DNA of 64,000 nucleotides from Ruania halotolerans (GTDB lineage: Bacteria; Actinomycetota; Actinomycetes; Actinomycetales; Beutenbergiaceae). The stretch spans positions 1,313,380 through 1,377,379 of the forward strand of contig NZ_CP088017.1 of the NCBI RefSeq assembly GCF_021049285.1. Direction: 5' to 3'. The first letter of the stretch is position 1, and the number at the start of each line of letters is the position of its first letter. The notes beneath the pieces were generated by a model. It ran no database searches. It had not been told where the DNA came from and saw only the letters and a program-made list of their open reading frames with translations. Position numbers and translations under genes: made by a program. Shown here one piece after another: positions 43,758 through 54,255 of the stretch.

Positions 43758-44569
43758 GCTCCGGCTCGCACGGTGCCACGCCGCCTTGGCCACCGATCCT
43801 CTGGCCGGATGACCTGACCTCGGCGATCGCATGCATTCTCGCGCTCCCCGCCGGAACGTCGATCCCGCTGCGCGCAGGCACCGGTGACGGCGCCGACTGG
43901 CATACCGATGTGGCGTACGCGGTGCCGACCGGCGCGCCGGCCCAGTCTGAACCGGGAGCCGCGGCCCGGCCGCCCGAGACCGATCAGAGACGGTCAGCGA
44001 TCGCTCGCCGACTCGCGGACCACCTGGGCCTGCACCCGGATGTGACCAGGTGCCGTGCGGATGGAGCCGCCGTGCGGATCTGGCTGAGTTCGGCGTGTCT
44101 GCTCCGAGTGATCCCGCCCATCCTCACGGGCGCTCTCGCCGACTTGCGGCCCTCAGCCCGCACCTCGCGCGGAGGGACCGCTTCCGAGGCGTTCGAGCGG
44201 GTCCAGTTCGCGCATGCACGCGCGCGCAATGTCTCCCGGATCGCCCGTGCGCACGGAGTCAGACCGGCCGATCTGGCGATCGAAGCACCGGCTGCCGTCG
44301 ATCTGCAACTCCCTGACCGGCGGCTTCTGGTGGCCCTCGCTGGTGCTCGATCTGCCCTCGATGCGGGCACCGAACGGTCGGTTCAGGCGCACGCCAGAGT
44401 GCTCGCAGCGATCTACCAGACCTGGTTCACACGCACTCGAACAGCCCCCCGCGGCGCGGAGGCGATAGCCTCGGGGCACCGCACCCGACTCGCCCTCAAC
44501 GATGCAGTCGCCGTGGCACTCGCCACTGAGCTGACCGCCCTCGGCCTCGACGCCCCGGAGCACCTGTGA
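43754..44569 (+). CDS. ArgS-derived protein lacking the catalytic domain (DALR anticodon-binding domain)
   Basis: A 271-residue protein if started at CTG 43754. The first part resembles the arginyl-tRNA synthetase extra domain: 'PDDLTSAIACILALPAGTSI' then 'GDGADWHTDVAYAV' (compare GDWATNVAL) and 'RRLADHLGLHPDVTR'. The second half is a DALR anticodon-binding domain with 'VQFAHARARNVSRIARAHG'. The Rossmann core with HIGH and KMSK is absent. The ArgS-like homology begins well upstream of the first in-frame GTG (43910), and CTG 43754 overlaps the preceding stop in a CTGA, so that unusual start is proposed. It sits between tRNA-Arg(CCG) and lysA, where argS often lies in actinobacteria. Possible tRNA-binding or regulatory role. 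Confidence 0.7.
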   Translation: MSSGSHGATPPWPPILWPDDLTSAIACILALPAGTSIPLRAGTGDGADWHTDVAYAVPTGAPAQSEPGAAARPPETDQRRSAIARRLADHLGLHPDVTRCRADGAAVRIWLSSACLLRVIPPILTGALADLRPSARTSRGGTASEAFERVQFAHARARNVSRIARAHGVRPADLAIEAPAAVDLQLPDRRLLVALAGARSALDAGTERSVQAHARVLAAIYQTWFTRTRTAPRGAEAIASGHRTRLALNDAVAVALATELTALGLDAPEHL

Positions 44570-45903
44570 CCCACCCGAACGCCCCCCACCTATGGCCGGC
44601 CGCGACCGCCGTCATCGACGGTGTGCTGCACCTGGGCGGCACACCGGTGACCGCACTCGCGGAGACCTTCGGTACGCCCTCCTACCTCCTGGACGTCCCG
44701 GGCCTGCGGGCCCGGGCGGCCCACTACCGCGCGGCCTTCGAGAACGCGTTCGCGCCTGCGGACGTCCAGGTCTACTACGCGGGCAAGGCGTTCCTGTCGA
44801 CCGCCCTCGCTCGTTGGGTGCATGCCGAGGGCCTGCGGATCGATACGGCATCGGCCGGCGAACTCGCCACGGCGCTCGCGGCGGGGATCGACGGTAGCGA
44901 TATCGGCTTGCATGGGAACAACAAGTCGCCAGGCGAGATCGACCAGGCATTGGCGTACGGCGTCGGTCGCATCGTGATCGACTCCCTGCCGGAGATCGAG
45001 TTGGTGGCGCAACGTGCGGCGGCGCACGGGGTGCGCGCGCCGGTGATGGTGCGCGTGACCACCGGTGTGCACGCCGGCGGTCACGACTTCATCGCGACTG
45101 CGCATGAGGACCAGAAGTTCGGCCTCTCCCTGGCGGGCGGCGCTGCCATGACTGCGTTGGAGCGCATTCTGGCCCTCCCGGAGCTCGAGCTGCTCGGCCT
45201 GCATTCCCACATCGGCTCTCAGATCCTCGATGCGGACGGGTTCGCTGCCGCCGCGACTGCTCTGCTCGGGCTGCGTGCCGACCTCGCCGAGCGCACCGGC
45301 CACCTGGTCGGCGAACTCGATCTCGGCGGCGGGTACGGGATCGCCTACACCCCGCACGAGAGTGCCGTGGACGTCGTGGCCGTGGCGCGCGCCCTCGCGC
45401 AGGCCTGCCGCGCCGAGTGCGAACGGCTCGGCACGGCGATGCCGGCCTTCTCCTTCGAGCCCGGTCGCGCCATCGTGGGACCGAGCATGATGACGGTCTA
45501 CCGGGTGGGCACCGTCAAGCCCGTCCAGCTTCCTGACGGCGCCTCGCGCCTGTACGTGTCCGTGGACGGTGGGATGAGCGACAACATCCGCCCCGCCTTG
45601 TACGGCGCCAACTACCACGCCGAGCTCGCATCCCGGACGTCCGCAGCACCGCTGGTCACGGCCCGGGTGGTGGGCAAGCACTGTGAAAGCGGCGACATCG
45701 TCGTGCGGGACGTGGCGCTGCCCGGGGACATCCGCGCCGGCGATCTGGTCGCTGTGCCCGCCACCGGCGCCTACGGCCGCTCGATGGCGAGCCAGTACAA
45801 CCTCATCCCACGCCCTGGTGTGGTTGCCGTGGGAGACGGGCCTGCACGTGAGATCGTCCGCCGCGAGACCCTGCAGGATCTGCTCGCCCTCGATCTCGGC
45901 TGA
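44566..45903 (+). CDS. lysA: Diaminopimelate decarboxylase
   Basis: This 445-residue PLP enzyme converts meso-diaminopimelate to lysine. The PLP Lys lies in 'VQVYYAGKAFLS', the phosphate-binding Gly-rich loop in 'ELDLGGGYGIAY', the specificity region 'HSHIGSQI' and 'EPGRAIVG', and the catalytic Cys in 'VGKHCESGDIV'. The GTG overlaps the preceding stop (GTGA). Linked downstream, after 140 bases, to hom-thrC-thrB, a widespread actinobacterial order for the aspartate family. Confidence 0.96.
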   Translation: MTHPNAPHLWPAATAVIDGVLHLGGTPVTALAETFGTPSYLLDVPGLRARAAHYRAAFENAFAPADVQVYYAGKAFLSTALARWVHAEGLRIDTASAGELATALAAGIDGSDIGLHGNNKSPGEIDQALAYGVGRIVIDSLPEIELVAQRAAAHGVRAPVMVRVTTGVHAGGHDFIATAHEDQKFGLSLAGGAAMTALERILALPELELLGLHSHIGSQILDADGFAAAATALLGLRADLAERTGHLVGELDLGGGYGIAYTPHESAVDVVAVARALAQACRAECERLGTAMPAFSFEPGRAIVGPSMMTVYRVGTVKPVQLPDGASRLYVSVDGGMSDNIRPALYGANYHAELASRTSAAPLVTARVVGKHCESGDIVVRDVALPGDIRAGDLVAVPATGAYGRSMASQYNLIPRPGVVAVGDGPAREIVRRETLQDLLALDLG

Positions 45904-45973
45904 TCCTCGAGGCTCCGGCACGACGTCCCCGCCCGCGACGTGGGACGGACGCGAGCGCAGGCGAGAAGCCCTC

Positions 45974-45979
45974 TATTGT
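45974..45979 (+). promoter_or_regulatory. Possible -10 of the hom-thrC-thrB operon
   Basis: TATTGT in the otherwise very GC-rich 140-bp gap between lysA and hom, about 65 bases before the hom ATG. No matching -35 is convincing. Confidence 0.3.
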
Positions 45980-46043
45980 TAAGGACGTTGTGCGTCGGAG
46001 GATTCTGGACGCCGCCGGCCCGAACGATTCCACGAAGGAGACC

Positions 46044-47351
46044 ATGAACGACGGCGCCCCCGCCACCCTTCGGGTGGCTGTACTCGGCTGCGGAGTAGTC
46101 GGCACCGAGGTGGTCCGCGGACTCCTCGGCAACGCCGCCGAGCTGCGCTCGCGGACTGGCACTCAGCTCGATCTCGTCGGGATCGGGGTGCGCTCGCTCA
46201 GTACGACCCGTGACCCGGTGGTCCCGGTGGACCTGCTGACCGACGATCTGACTGGCCTGGTCCGGCGCGCTGATCTGGTGATCGAGCTGATGGGCGGTAT
46301 CGAACCGGCTCGCGGCCTGATCCTGGACTCCCTGGCTGCCGGCGCCAGCGTGATCACCGCGAACAAGGCACTCCTGGCCCAGCACGGCCCTGCCCTGCAC
46401 GAGGCCGCCGATTCTGCTCGAGTGGATCTCTTCTACGAGGCCGCGGTGGCCGGGGCGGTGCCCATCGTGCGCGGTGTGCGGGAGTCGCTCGCGGGCGACA
46501 CGATCACCCGGGTGCTCGGCATCGTCAACGGCACCACGAACTACATCCTTGACGAGATGACGACGAACGGTCTGGACTTCGGCACCGCCCTGGCCCAGGC
46601 GCAGGAGCTGGGTTACGCCGAGGCGGACCCCACCGCCGACGTCGAGGGTTTCGACGCCGCGGCGAAGGCGACGATTCTCGCTTCGCTTGCCTTCCACTCC
46701 CGGACCTCGATGGATGACGTTCCCGTTCAGGGGATCACCTCCATCACCTCGGATGACATCGCCTCCGCCGCGCAGACCGGGCATGTGATCAAGATGCTGG
46801 TGATCGCCGAGCAGGGCGAGCACGAGGGCGTGGCCGGCCTGGCTGTGCGCGTGCACCCGGCGCTGGTGCCCACTACCCACCCGTTGGCGAGTGTGCGTGG
46901 GCCGTACAACGCCGTCTTCGTGGAGGCCGAGGCGGCCGGCACCTTGATGTTCTACGGTGCGGGCGCCGGGGGAGCGGCAACCTCGAGTGCGGTCCTTGGG
47001 GACGTCGTTGCCGCGGCGCGCGATCGAGTGAACGGGGGCAAGGCGCCCTCGGAATCGGCACACGCGGCGCTACCCGCGATGCCGGCTCAGGCTGTGCACA
47101 CCCGGTACCAGATGCGCCTGGACGTGCTCGACGTGCCAGGGGTACTCGCCGAGATCGCTGCCGCCGTGGCCGCCCACGGCGTCTCCATCGAGACGGTCCG
47201 TCAGGGGGTGCGTGACCCCGAGGACGGGGCCGCCCTCGTGATCGTCACCCACTCCGCCAGCGAGTCCGCACTCGCGGCAACTGTGGCAGATCTCGATACG
47301 CTCGACGTCGTCGAGCGAATCACCTCCATCCTGCGTGTGGAAGGAAACTGA
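46044..47351 (+). CDS. hom: Homoserine dehydrogenase
   Basis: A 435-residue enzyme that reduces aspartate semialdehyde to homoserine. The dinucleotide motif '[14 protein letters not shown]' starts at about residue 9, the active-site Lys lies in '[10 protein letters not shown]' and '[10 protein letters not shown]', and '[11 protein letters not shown]' is the family signature. A C-terminal ACT domain (from about 355, '[20 protein letters not shown]') gives feedback inhibition by threonine in homologues. GAAGGAG precedes the ATG at 46044; codons further upstream are not used. Its stop overlaps thrC (TGATG). Confidence 0.96.
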   Translation: MNDGAPATLRVAVLGCGVVGTEVVRGLLGNAAELRSRTGTQLDLVGIGVRSLSTTRDPVVPVDLLTDDLTGLVRRADLVIELMGGIEPARGLILDSLAAGASVITANKALLAQHGPALHEAADSARVDLFYEAAVAGAVPIVRGVRESLAGDTITRVLGIVNGTTNYILDEMTTNGLDFGTALAQAQELGYAEADPTADVEGFDAAAKATILASLAFHSRTSMDDVPVQGITSITSDDIASAAQTGHVIKMLVIAEQGEHEGVAGLAVRVHPALVPTTHPLASVRGPYNAVFVEAEAAGTLMFYGAGAGGAATSSAVLGDVVAAARDRVNGGKAPSESAHAALPAMPAQAVHTRYQMRLDVLDVPGVLAEIAAAVAAHGVSIETVRQGVRDPEDGAALVIVTHSASESALAATVADLDTLDVVERITSILRVEGN

Positions 47352-48412
47352 TGGCCAAGCCGTGGCGCGGCGTGATCGCCGAATATGCTGACCGACTCCC
47401 GATCGAGGACGGCGACCCTGTCGTCACCCTGGGCGAGGGGGGCACGCCGTTGGTGCCTGCCCCGACTCTTTCGACGACCACGGGTGCCCAGGTGTACCTC
47501 AAGGTCGAGGGGGCCAATCCCACGGGCTCGTTCAAGGACCGTGGTATGACGATGGCGATGAGCAAGGTCGCCGGCACCGGGACCGAGGTGGTGGTGTGTG
47601 CCTCCACGGGAAACACCTCCGCCTCGGCCGCTGCGTACGCCGTCCGGGCAGGGCTGGGCTGCGCGGTGGTGCTCCCGTACGGCAAGATCGCGGCCGGAAA
47701 GTTGGCCCAGGCGATCGTGCACGGTGCCACCTTGCTCGCCGTGGACGGCAACTTCGATGACTGCCTGCGGATCGTGCGCGAACTCGCCGACTCCTACCCC
47801 GTGGCGATGGTGAACTCGGTGAACCCGTATCGCCTGCAGGGGCAGAAGACGGCGGCCTTCGAGGTGGTGGACGCACTCGGGGATGCCCCGACCATCCACG
47901 TGCTTCCGGTGGGCAACGCGGGGAATATCTCCGCGTACTGGATGGGCTACCGCGAGTACGCCGCGGACGGTCTCGCCTCCCGTACGCCGGCGATGTGGGG
48001 CGTCCAGGCCGACGGCGCAGCGCCCCTGGTCAAGGGTGTGCCGGTGGAGTTCCCGGAGACGGTGGCCACTGCGATTCGGATCGGCAACCCGGCGTCCTGG
48101 TCGTTGGCGGTCGGGGCGCGCGACGATTCGGGCGGCCGTATCGATTCGGTGACCGATGCGCAGATTCTCGACGCCCAGGCGATGATCGCCCGCGAGGTCG
48201 GCGTGTTCGTGGAGCCGGCTTCGGCCGCAAGCGTTGCGGGTCTCCTGGTACGGGCTGCGGCCGGTGAGGTGCCTGAGGGTGCCACGATCGTGTGCACGGT
48301 GACCGGAAACGGTCTCAAGGACACGGCCACCGCCCTCGGCGGGCGAGACGTGGATCCGCAGGTGATCGGCACCGACGTCTCCGATGCGGCTCGCGCCCTC
48401 GGCCTGTCCTGA
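47351..48412 (+). CDS. thrC: Threonine synthase
   Basis: A 353-residue PLP lyase turning O-phosphohomoserine into threonine. The PLP-binding Lys lies in '[15 protein letters not shown]', the phosphate loop in '[13 protein letters not shown]', and '[15 protein letters not shown]' is characteristic. It is the short, single-chain type found in actinobacteria. One-base overlap with hom and a 1-base gap to thrB show a single operon hom-thrC-thrB. Confidence 0.96.
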   Translation: MAKPWRGVIAEYADRLPIEDGDPVVTLGEGGTPLVPAPTLSTTTGAQVYLKVEGANPTGSFKDRGMTMAMSKVAGTGTEVVVCASTGNTSASAAAYAVRAGLGCAVVLPYGKIAAGKLAQAIVHGATLLAVDGNFDDCLRIVRELADSYPVAMVNSVNPYRLQGQKTAAFEVVDALGDAPTIHVLPVGNAGNISAYWMGYREYAADGLASRTPAMWGVQADGAAPLVKGVPVEFPETVATAIRIGNPASWSLAVGARDDSGGRIDSVTDAQILDAQAMIAREVGVFVEPASAASVAGLLVRAAAGEVPEGATIVCTVTGNGLKDTATALGGRDVDPQVIGTDVSDAARALGLS

Positions 48413-48413
48413 T

Positions 48414-49316
48414 ATGCGGCTCGTTCGCGACGAGGTGCGGGTCCGGGTGCCCGCCACCAGTGCCAACCTTGGGCCGGGCTTCGATGCCTTTGGTCTGGCC
48501 CACACGATCCATGATCACGTGCGCGTGCGGGCGACCACCGGTGAGACCGAGGTGCGGGTGATCGGCGAAGGCGCCGGAGAAGTCTCCGGCGGCGATGACC
48601 ATCTCGTGGTGCGCGCCCTGCGAGCTGGACTCGACCACGTGGGCGCGCCTCAGGCAGGGTTCTCGCTCGACTGCGAGAATGCCATCCCGCACGGCCGTGG
48701 CCTGGGCTCGAGTGCCGCGGCCGTGGTGGCCGGGTTGGTTGCGGCACGCGGGCTGATCAGCGAGCCGGAGGCGTTGAACGACCGGGTGCTGCTGGAACTC
48801 GCGACCGATTTCGAGGGCCACCCGGACAATGCCGCGCCGGCGCTGCTCGGTGGTGCGACCGTGGCGTGGATGCAGGGTCGCAATGCTCACGCGGCCCGCA
48901 TTGAGGTCGACTCCCGGATCGCACTCACGGTGCTCGTGCCGACCGAGCGACTGCCCACTAAGCGGGCGCGCGCGGCACTGCCCGCTACCGTCTCGCATGC
49001 CGACGCCGCCTTCAATGCTGGGCGTGCGGGTCTGCTCACCCTCGCGTTGACCTCGCGCCCGGACTTGCTCATGGCCGCCACCGAGGATCGGTTGCATCAA
49101 ACCCAGAGGGCTGACGCCATGATGGCGAGTATCGCGCTGGTGGGCCGGCTGCGAGAGGCCGGCCACCCGGCCGTGGTCTCCGGGGCCGGGCCGACCGTGC
49201 TCGTCTTCGACGATCTCAGTCATCGAGCTCTGGAGCTGGCAGGTCTGGGTAGCGCAGTGCAGGAGTGGTCCGTACGGCGTCCCAGCATCGACCTCGTGGG
49301 GGCGCAGATCCTGTGA
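48414..49316 (+). CDS. thrB: Homoserine kinase
   Basis: A 300-residue GHMP kinase that phosphorylates homoserine. Motif 1 is 'VPATSANLGPGFDAFGLA', motif 2 (the ATP loop) 'IPHGRGLGSSAAAVV' and motif 3 'VSGAGPTVLVF'. The ATG at 48414 stands one base after the thrC stop. A long hairpin 51 bases past the stop probably ends the operon. Confidence 0.96.
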   Translation: MRLVRDEVRVRVPATSANLGPGFDAFGLAHTIHDHVRVRATTGETEVRVIGEGAGEVSGGDDHLVVRALRAGLDHVGAPQAGFSLDCENAIPHGRGLGSSAAAVVAGLVAARGLISEPEALNDRVLLELATDFEGHPDNAAPALLGGATVAWMQGRNAHAARIEVDSRIALTVLVPTERLPTKRARAALPATVSHADAAFNAGRAGLLTLALTSRPDLLMAATEDRLHQTQRADAMMASIALVGRLREAGHPAVVSGAGPTVLVFDDLSHRALELAGLGSAVQEWSVRRPSIDLVGAQIL

Positions 49317-49366
49317 GCCGGAGGTGCGGACGAGTGACCCCACACCATCCGAGGACCGCACCATCT

Positions 49367-49426
49367 GAACCCGTTTCTCGCGTGTGAACCCTCCGCCGCG
49401 GCGGTTCACACGCGAAAAGTGGGTTC
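49367..49426. terminator. Long hairpin after thrB
   Basis: A 13-bp perfect stem (49378-49390 with 49403-49415) extended outward to 49367/49426 with two wobble pairs and one mismatch. Probable end of the hom-thrC-thrB transcript. The rest of the 49317-49678 interval holds a TAGGCT -10-like element at 49512-49517 for rho and a roughly 160-base leader, with no gene. Confidence 0.65.
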
Positions 49427-49511
49427 GAACGCGGCGATGAGGACGTGGTTCGCGTCGTTGTCCGTGGGGCCGCCCGCTCGGCCGCTCGCCGAACTTCCGA
49501 TGCACCGGTGC

Positions 49512-49517
49512 TAGGCT
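49512..49517 (+). promoter_or_regulatory. -10-like element of rho
   Basis: TAGGCT, about 160 bases before the rho GTG. The long leader is compatible with Rho autoregulation, as known in other bacteria, but no specific element is recognised. Confidence 0.35.
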
Positions 49518-49678
49518 GACCGAGCACACTGCTTCGGGGGCGATGTTCCCTGCGGTGATGCCCCAGCCCACGTGCGGCAATGCCGAGTACGTGGCCCTAT
49601 TCCACTCCGGCCGGTCATGGCCGAAGCAATCCCCGCCCTGACAGCTCTGCTCAGGTGCGTGTCGAGGGAAGGAACCTC

Positions 49679-52006
49679 GTGTCAGAACCCAGTACGTCAT
49701 CCGCAGCGCCCCGCAGCGCTGCTCTGTCCTCACTCCGTCTTGCCGAGCTGCAGTCGCTCGCCGGCGAGTTGGGGCTCAAAGGTACCGCCAAGATGCGCAA
49801 GAGCGACTTGGTGGAAGCCATCCGGGCCGCACGTAGCGGCGGGTCCGCGGCGTCCGCTCCGCGCGCCGACGCCCAAGAAGACCAGCGTGCGCCGGCGAAG
49901 CAGGACCGTCCGCCTCGGCGATCCACCGCGAAGTCTGGCTCTGCGAAGACCGACGCCGTGACGTCCGACGCTGCGCAGACCGACACCGAGCGTTCCGACT
50001 CCGGAGAGCCCGCCACAGCGCCCGCGCAGGACGGCGGCTCCGCTCGTGAGAAGGTGAGCTCCGCCGAGAAGGCCCCGGCCGGCCGCTCTCGACGTTCGCG
50101 CAGCCAGGGCACCGGTGCCGCTCAGGCTGAGACTGCCCCCCGGGCCGACGCCGCCCCCCAGGCCGACGCTGCCCCCCAGAGCGACGCTGCCCCCCAGAGC
50201 GACGCTGCCGCCCGGACCGGGGCTGCCGCAGAACGCGAAGCAGGTGGTCAGGTAGCCAGCAGCGACCGGCCCGCGCGTGGTTCCCGGACCAGCAACAGAG
50301 GTTCCGGTGAGGGCCAGGTGAACGGCCAGAACTCCCGCGACGCTCAGTCGAACCGGTCCTCCCGCGACGAGGCGCCCCGCGAGGATCAGCCCGCACGCGA
50401 GAATCAGGCCACGCGTCGCGACCGGGCCGCCGAGGCCGATACGGCCGGTGGCCGCCGCAACCGTCGTGTGCGTTCCGACGGCGGGCAGCCGCAGCTCGAC
50501 CTGCCGTCGATGGGGCAGGACGGTGGCAGTTCCCGTACCCCCTCTCTGGACGACATCCAGTTGCCCGAAGGTCGCCGGCCCGATGATGCGGGTAGCGGGA
50601 GATCTGACTCGTCTGGCCGAAACGATGCCGGCGGTCGCAACTCCCGAGGCGGGCAAGATACCTCCGGTCGCAACCCCAGGAACAGCGGCAACGACTCGGG
50701 CGGCCGGGACGGCCGCCAGGACTCGGCCGCCGCTCGAGAGAGTGACCTGGACGACGAACGCTCGGGCCGTCGTCGGCGGGGCCGGGACAGGTACCGGGAC
50801 CGTAAGCGGCGCGGTCGTTCCCCCGAGCCGATCGAGGAGGAGGTGGAGATCTCCGAGGACGACGTGCTGCTGCCAGTCGGCGGGATCCTCGACATCCTGG
50901 ACAACTATGCCTTCGTCCGGACCAGCGGCTACCTGCCCGGGCCCAACGATGTGTACGTCTCGCTCGGCCAGGTGAAGAAGCACGCCCTGCGCCGTGGAGA
51001 CGCAGTGGTGGGTGCGGTGCGCCAGCCGCGCGAAGGGGAGAACAACCAGCGCCAGAAGTACAACGCGCTGGTGCGCCTGGACCAGGTCAATGGTGTGCCC
51101 GTCGACGAGGTCGGGCATCGTCCGCACTTCTCCTCGCTCACTCCGCTCTACCCCCAGGACCGGCTCCAGCTGGAGACCTCTGCGAAGGAGCTCACCTCGC
51201 GGATCGTGGACATCGTGGCCCCGATCGGCAAGGGCCAGCGCGGTCTGATCGTGGCGCCGCCGAAGGCGGGCAAGACGATCATCATGCAGCAGATCGCCAA
51301 TGCGATCACGGCGAACAACCCGGAGGCACACCTGATGGTGGTGCTCGTGGACGAGCGGCCCGAAGAGGTCACGGACATGGAGCGCACGGTCTCTGGTGAG
51401 GTGATCGCCTCGACCTTCGACCGGCCCGCCTCCGATCACACGATCGTGGCTGAACTCGCCATCGAACGGGCGAAGCGCCTGGTGGAGCTGGGGCAGGACG
51501 TGGTGGTGCTGCTGGACTCGCTCACCCGCCTTTCACGCGCCTACAACCTGGCCGCGCCCGCCTCCGGGCGGATCCTCTCCGGTGGTGTGGACGCCTCCGC
51601 GTTGTACCCACCGAAGAAGTTCTTCGGGGCCGCCCGCAACATCGAGCACGGCGGCTCCCTCACCATTCTCGCCTCGGCGCTGGTGGAGACCGGTTCGAAG
51701 ATGGACGAGGTGATCTTCGAGGAGTTCAAGGGCACCGGGAACATGGAGTTGCGGTTGTCCCGTCACCTCGCCGATAAGCGGATCTTCCCGGCCGTGGACG
51801 TGAATGTCTCCGGTACCCGGCGCGAGGAACTGCTGGTCTCTGAGGACGAGCTGGCGATCATCTGGAAGTTGCGTCGGCTGCTCGGGTCGCTGGACCAGCA
51901 GCAGGCGATCGAATTGCTGCAGTCCAAGCTACGCAACACCTCCTCCAACACCGAGTTCCTGCTCACGGTGAACAAGACCACGCCCACGTCTGGTCACCGC
52001 GACTAG
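49679..52006 (+). CDS. rho: Transcription termination factor Rho with long actinobacterial insertion
   Basis: A 775-residue hexameric RNA helicase, against about 420 in E. coli. The N-terminal SAP-like helix bundle ('[17 protein letters not shown]') is followed by a roughly 330-residue disordered segment rich in Ala, Asp, Arg and Gly, then the cold-shock RNA-binding domain ('[20 protein letters not shown]'), Walker A 'PPKAGKT', Walker B '[16 protein letters not shown]' and the Q/R loop region. Such insertions help actinobacterial Rho bind structured GC-rich RNA. GGAAGGA precedes the GTG at 49679. It stands alone between the thr operon and prfA-prmC. Confidence 0.96.
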   Translation: MSEPSTSSAAPRSAALSSLRLAELQSLAGELGLKGTAKMRKSDLVEAIRAARSGGSAASAPRADAQEDQRAPAKQDRPPRRSTAKSGSAKTDAVTSDAAQTDTERSDSGEPATAPAQDGGSAREKVSSAEKAPAGRSRRSRSQGTGAAQAETAPRADAAPQADAAPQSDAAPQSDAAARTGAAAEREAGGQVASSDRPARGSRTSNRGSGEGQVNGQNSRDAQSNRSSRDEAPREDQPARENQATRRDRAAEADTAGGRRNRRVRSDGGQPQLDLPSMGQDGGSSRTPSLDDIQLPEGRRPDDAGSGRSDSSGRNDAGGRNSRGGQDTSGRNPRNSGNDSGGRDGRQDSAAARESDLDDERSGRRRRGRDRYRDRKRRGRSPEPIEEEVEISEDDVLLPVGGILDILDNYAFVRTSGYLPGPNDVYVSLGQVKKHALRRGDAVVGAVRQPREGENNQRQKYNALVRLDQVNGVPVDEVGHRPHFSSLTPLYPQDRLQLETSAKELTSRIVDIVAPIGKGQRGLIVAPPKAGKTIIMQQIANAITANNPEAHLMVVLVDERPEEVTDMERTVSGEVIASTFDRPASDHTIVAELAIERAKRLVELGQDVVVLLDSLTRLSRAYNLAAPASGRILSGGVDASALYPPKKFFGAARNIEHGGSLTILASALVETGSKMDEVIFEEFKGTGNMELRLSRHLADKRIFPAVDVNVSGTRREELLVSEDELAIIWKLRRLLGSLDQQQAIELLQSKLRNTSSNTEFLLTVNKTTPTSGHRD
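50132..50216. repeat. Imperfect 18-bp tandem repeats in the rho insertion
   Basis: About four units around GCCGACGCTGCCCCCCAG encode an Ala-Ala-Pro-Gln-(Ala/Ser)-Asp repeat inside the disordered insertion. Coordinates are approximate at the edges. Confidence 0.7.
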
Positions 52007-52016
52007 CCCCCTTCAC

Positions 52017-52076
52017 CGCGAGTGCGGCCGATTTCGCCCACGTGGTGAGATTTACCCGAGATCAGCCGCACTCGCG
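52017..52076. repeat. Inverted repeat between rho and prfA
   Basis: Arms 52017-52028 and 52065-52076 are perfect 12-bp complements (CGCGAGTGCGGC) around a 36-base loop with a central CCACGTGG. It begins 10 bases after the rho stop. It may act as rho's terminator or be a dispersed palindromic element. Confidence 0.6.
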
Positions 52077-52122
52077 CGGGAGCGGGTGCGCACGTGTGTC
52101 GACGAACGAGGGAGGGATGGGC

Positions 52123-53205
52123 ATGGACCAGGAGTTCGCCACGGTCGAACCGCTGCTTGCCGAGTATGCGGAGATCGAGTCCGCGCTGGCAGATCCAGAC
52201 GTTCATGCCGATCAGGCACGGGCGCGCATGTTGGGCCGGCGCTACGCCGAGCTCGGCCGTGTGGTGGCGGCGTATCGCACCTGGCGCAGCGCCGTCGATG
52301 ATGCGGGAGCCGCGGCAGAGCTCGCCGCGGACGACCCGGCGTTCGCCGTCGAAGTCGAACCGCTGCGTGCCGCGGCGAGAGACGCCGCCGATGCGCTGCG
52401 CAACGTCCTGATCCCGCGTGACCCGGACGACGGCCGAGACGCGATCGTGCAGGTCAAGGCGGGTGAGGGCGGTGAGGAGTCCGCGCTGTTCGCCGCCGAC
52501 CTGTTGCGGATGTATCAACGCTATGCCGAACGGCAGGGGTGGAGTACCCAGCTGCTCGATGAGACCCACTCCGATCTCGGCGGGTACAAGGATGTCTCGA
52601 TGGCGGTGAAATCACGATCCACGGATCCGGCCGAGGGTGTCTGGGCGCACCTGAAGTACGAGGGCGGTGTGCACCGGGTGCAGCGGGTGCCGGTGACCGA
52701 ATCGCAGGGGCGCATCCATACCTCCGCCGCCGGTGTGCTCGTGTTCCCCGAGGTGGATGATCCCGGCGAGGTGGAGATCGATCAGAATGATCTACGCATC
52801 GACGTATTCCGGTCCTCCGGCCCGGGCGGGCAGAGCGTGAACACCACTGACTCCGCCGTCCGGATCACGCACCTTCCGACCGGGATCACCGTCTCCATGC
52901 AGAACGAGAAGTCTCAACTGCAGAACCGCGAACAGGCGATGCGGGTGCTGCGTGCCCGGCTACTGGCGGCTCAGCAGGAGGAGGCCGATGCCGAAGCGGC
53001 GCAACTACGCCGCTCCCAGGTGCGGACTGTGGACCGGAGCGAGCGGATCCGTACCTACAACTTCCCGGAGAACCGGATTGCCGACCACCGCACCGGATAC
53101 AAGGCCTATAACCTCGACGCCGTGCTCTCCGGCGATCTGGGACCGGTGATCGCCTCCGCGATCGAACTGGACGAGGCCGAACGCCTCGCTGCCTCCGGTG
53201 ACTGA
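52123..53205 (+). CDS. prfA: Peptide chain release factor 1
   Basis: A 360-residue factor that reads UAA/UAG and frees the peptide. The catalytic 'GGQ' lies in '[17 protein letters not shown]' near residue 232, in the normal RF1 context. The ATG at 52123 has GAGGGAGGG 6 bases before it; ATG 52117 is too close to that site. The prmC gene begins within its last codons, a near-universal pairing since PrmC methylates this GGQ. Confidence 0.96.
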   Translation: MDQEFATVEPLLAEYAEIESALADPDVHADQARARMLGRRYAELGRVVAAYRTWRSAVDDAGAAAELAADDPAFAVEVEPLRAAARDAADALRNVLIPRDPDDGRDAIVQVKAGEGGEESALFAADLLRMYQRYAERQGWSTQLLDETHSDLGGYKDVSMAVKSRSTDPAEGVWAHLKYEGGVHRVQRVPVTESQGRIHTSAAGVLVFPEVDDPGEVEIDQNDLRIDVFRSSGPGGQSVNTTDSAVRITHLPTGITVSMQNEKSQLQNREQAMRVLRARLLAAQQEEADAEAAQLRRSQVRTVDRSERIRTYNFPENRIADHRTGYKAYNLDAVLSGDLGPVIASAIELDEAERLAASGD

Positions 53206-54187
53206 TCCCCGCGGTCCGGCCGGTTCTGGCACCCCGGCCGATCGGTCGCGCGGCACCGCCGATGCCGAACATGCGGCATGGGCCCGTTTGGGACTGGCGG
53301 CCGATGGACAGACGCATGAGCCGCCGTCGTTGAATGCCATCGTCCGGGCCGGATCAGCTCTCCTCGAGGAGGCTGGAGTGCCCTCTCCGGACGTGGACGC
53401 CCTCCGCATCGCCGAGCACCTGCTCAGCGCCCAGCGCCTTACGCTGGTGGTGCCGCCGCGCATGCCCGCCGACTTCCCGCGCCGGTTCGCCGAGGCGATC
53501 GATCGCCGACGGCGCAGGGAGCCGTTGCAGCACATCACCGGTACCGCTGCGTTTCGCTATCTCGAACTCGAGGTGGGGCCCGGAGTATTCGTGCCGCGGC
53601 CGGAGACCGAAGTCGTGGCTGGGGTGGCGATCGACGCAGTGCAGGCTGCGATCGCCGGGGGAGTGGCCCGGCCGGTGGTGGTGGACCTGTGCAGCGGGAG
53701 CGGGGCGATCGCCTGTTCTGTTGCACACGAGGTGCCAGCCGCCGAGGTGTATGCCGTGGAGCTCGGCCAGCAGGCGGCGTCGGCGACGGAGGAGAACGCC
53801 GGCCGCCTGGGCTTGACCATCGACGTGCAATGGTCGGATGCGACCTCTCCGGACGTGCTGGATTACCTCGACGGCACGGTGAACGTGGTCGTGTCCAACC
53901 CGCCCTACATCCCTCCTGATGCGGTGCCGGTGGATCCCGAGGTACGTGATCATGACCCGGACCTGGCCCTCTACGGCGGCGGTGCGGACGGTCTCGACGT
54001 GCCCCGTGGCGTGCTCGCACGCGCGGTGACACTGCTCCGATCCGGTGGCACGCTCGTGATGGAGCATGCCGAGGTCCAGGCGCAGGCGTTGCGGGAGCTC
54101 GCTGAAGGGACCGGTACCTTGGAGCAGGTACGTACCGGTCAGGACCTCGCCGGCCGTGATCGGATGCTGATCGCCCGGAAGCGGTAG
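53198..54187 (+). CDS. prmC: Release factor glutamine methyltransferase
   Basis: A 329-residue SAM-dependent enzyme that methylates the Gln of GGQ in RF1 and RF2. Visible: SAM motif I '[20 protein letters not shown]' and the hallmark '[10 protein letters not shown]'. The N-terminal part has about 60 extra residues over the usual family start, partly because the GTG at 53198 overlaps prfA by 8 bases; a later start cannot be excluded. Coupled to prfA. Confidence 0.93.
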   Translation: MTDPRGPAGSGTPADRSRGTADAEHAAWARLGLAADGQTHEPPSLNAIVRAGSALLEEAGVPSPDVDALRIAEHLLSAQRLTLVVPPRMPADFPRRFAEAIDRRRRREPLQHITGTAAFRYLELEVGPGVFVPRPETEVVAGVAIDAVQAAIAGGVARPVVVDLCSGSGAIACSVAHEVPAAEVYAVELGQQAASATEENAGRLGLTIDVQWSDATSPDVLDYLDGTVNVVVSNPPYIPPDAVPVDPEVRDHDPDLALYGGGADGLDVPRGVLARAVTLLRSGGTLVMEHAEVQAQALRELAEGTGTLEQVRTGQDLAGRDRMLIARKR

Positions 54188-54255
54188 CACGCCTGCTCGG
54201 CTCGTTCCGCCGTCGTCGATCGTGCTCGCTGCCCTGCCTCGCTTGGCGACCGGCG

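Noticed and set aside
43910-44569. GTG 43910 as the start of the ArgS-derived protein
   Set aside because: ArgS-like N-terminal domain similarity extends about 40 codons further upstream in the same frame, so a start there would cut the domain.
49730-51439. A 569-codon minus-strand open frame
   Set aside because: Antisense to rho; Gly/Val/Arg repeats only, caused by the repetitive rho insertion.
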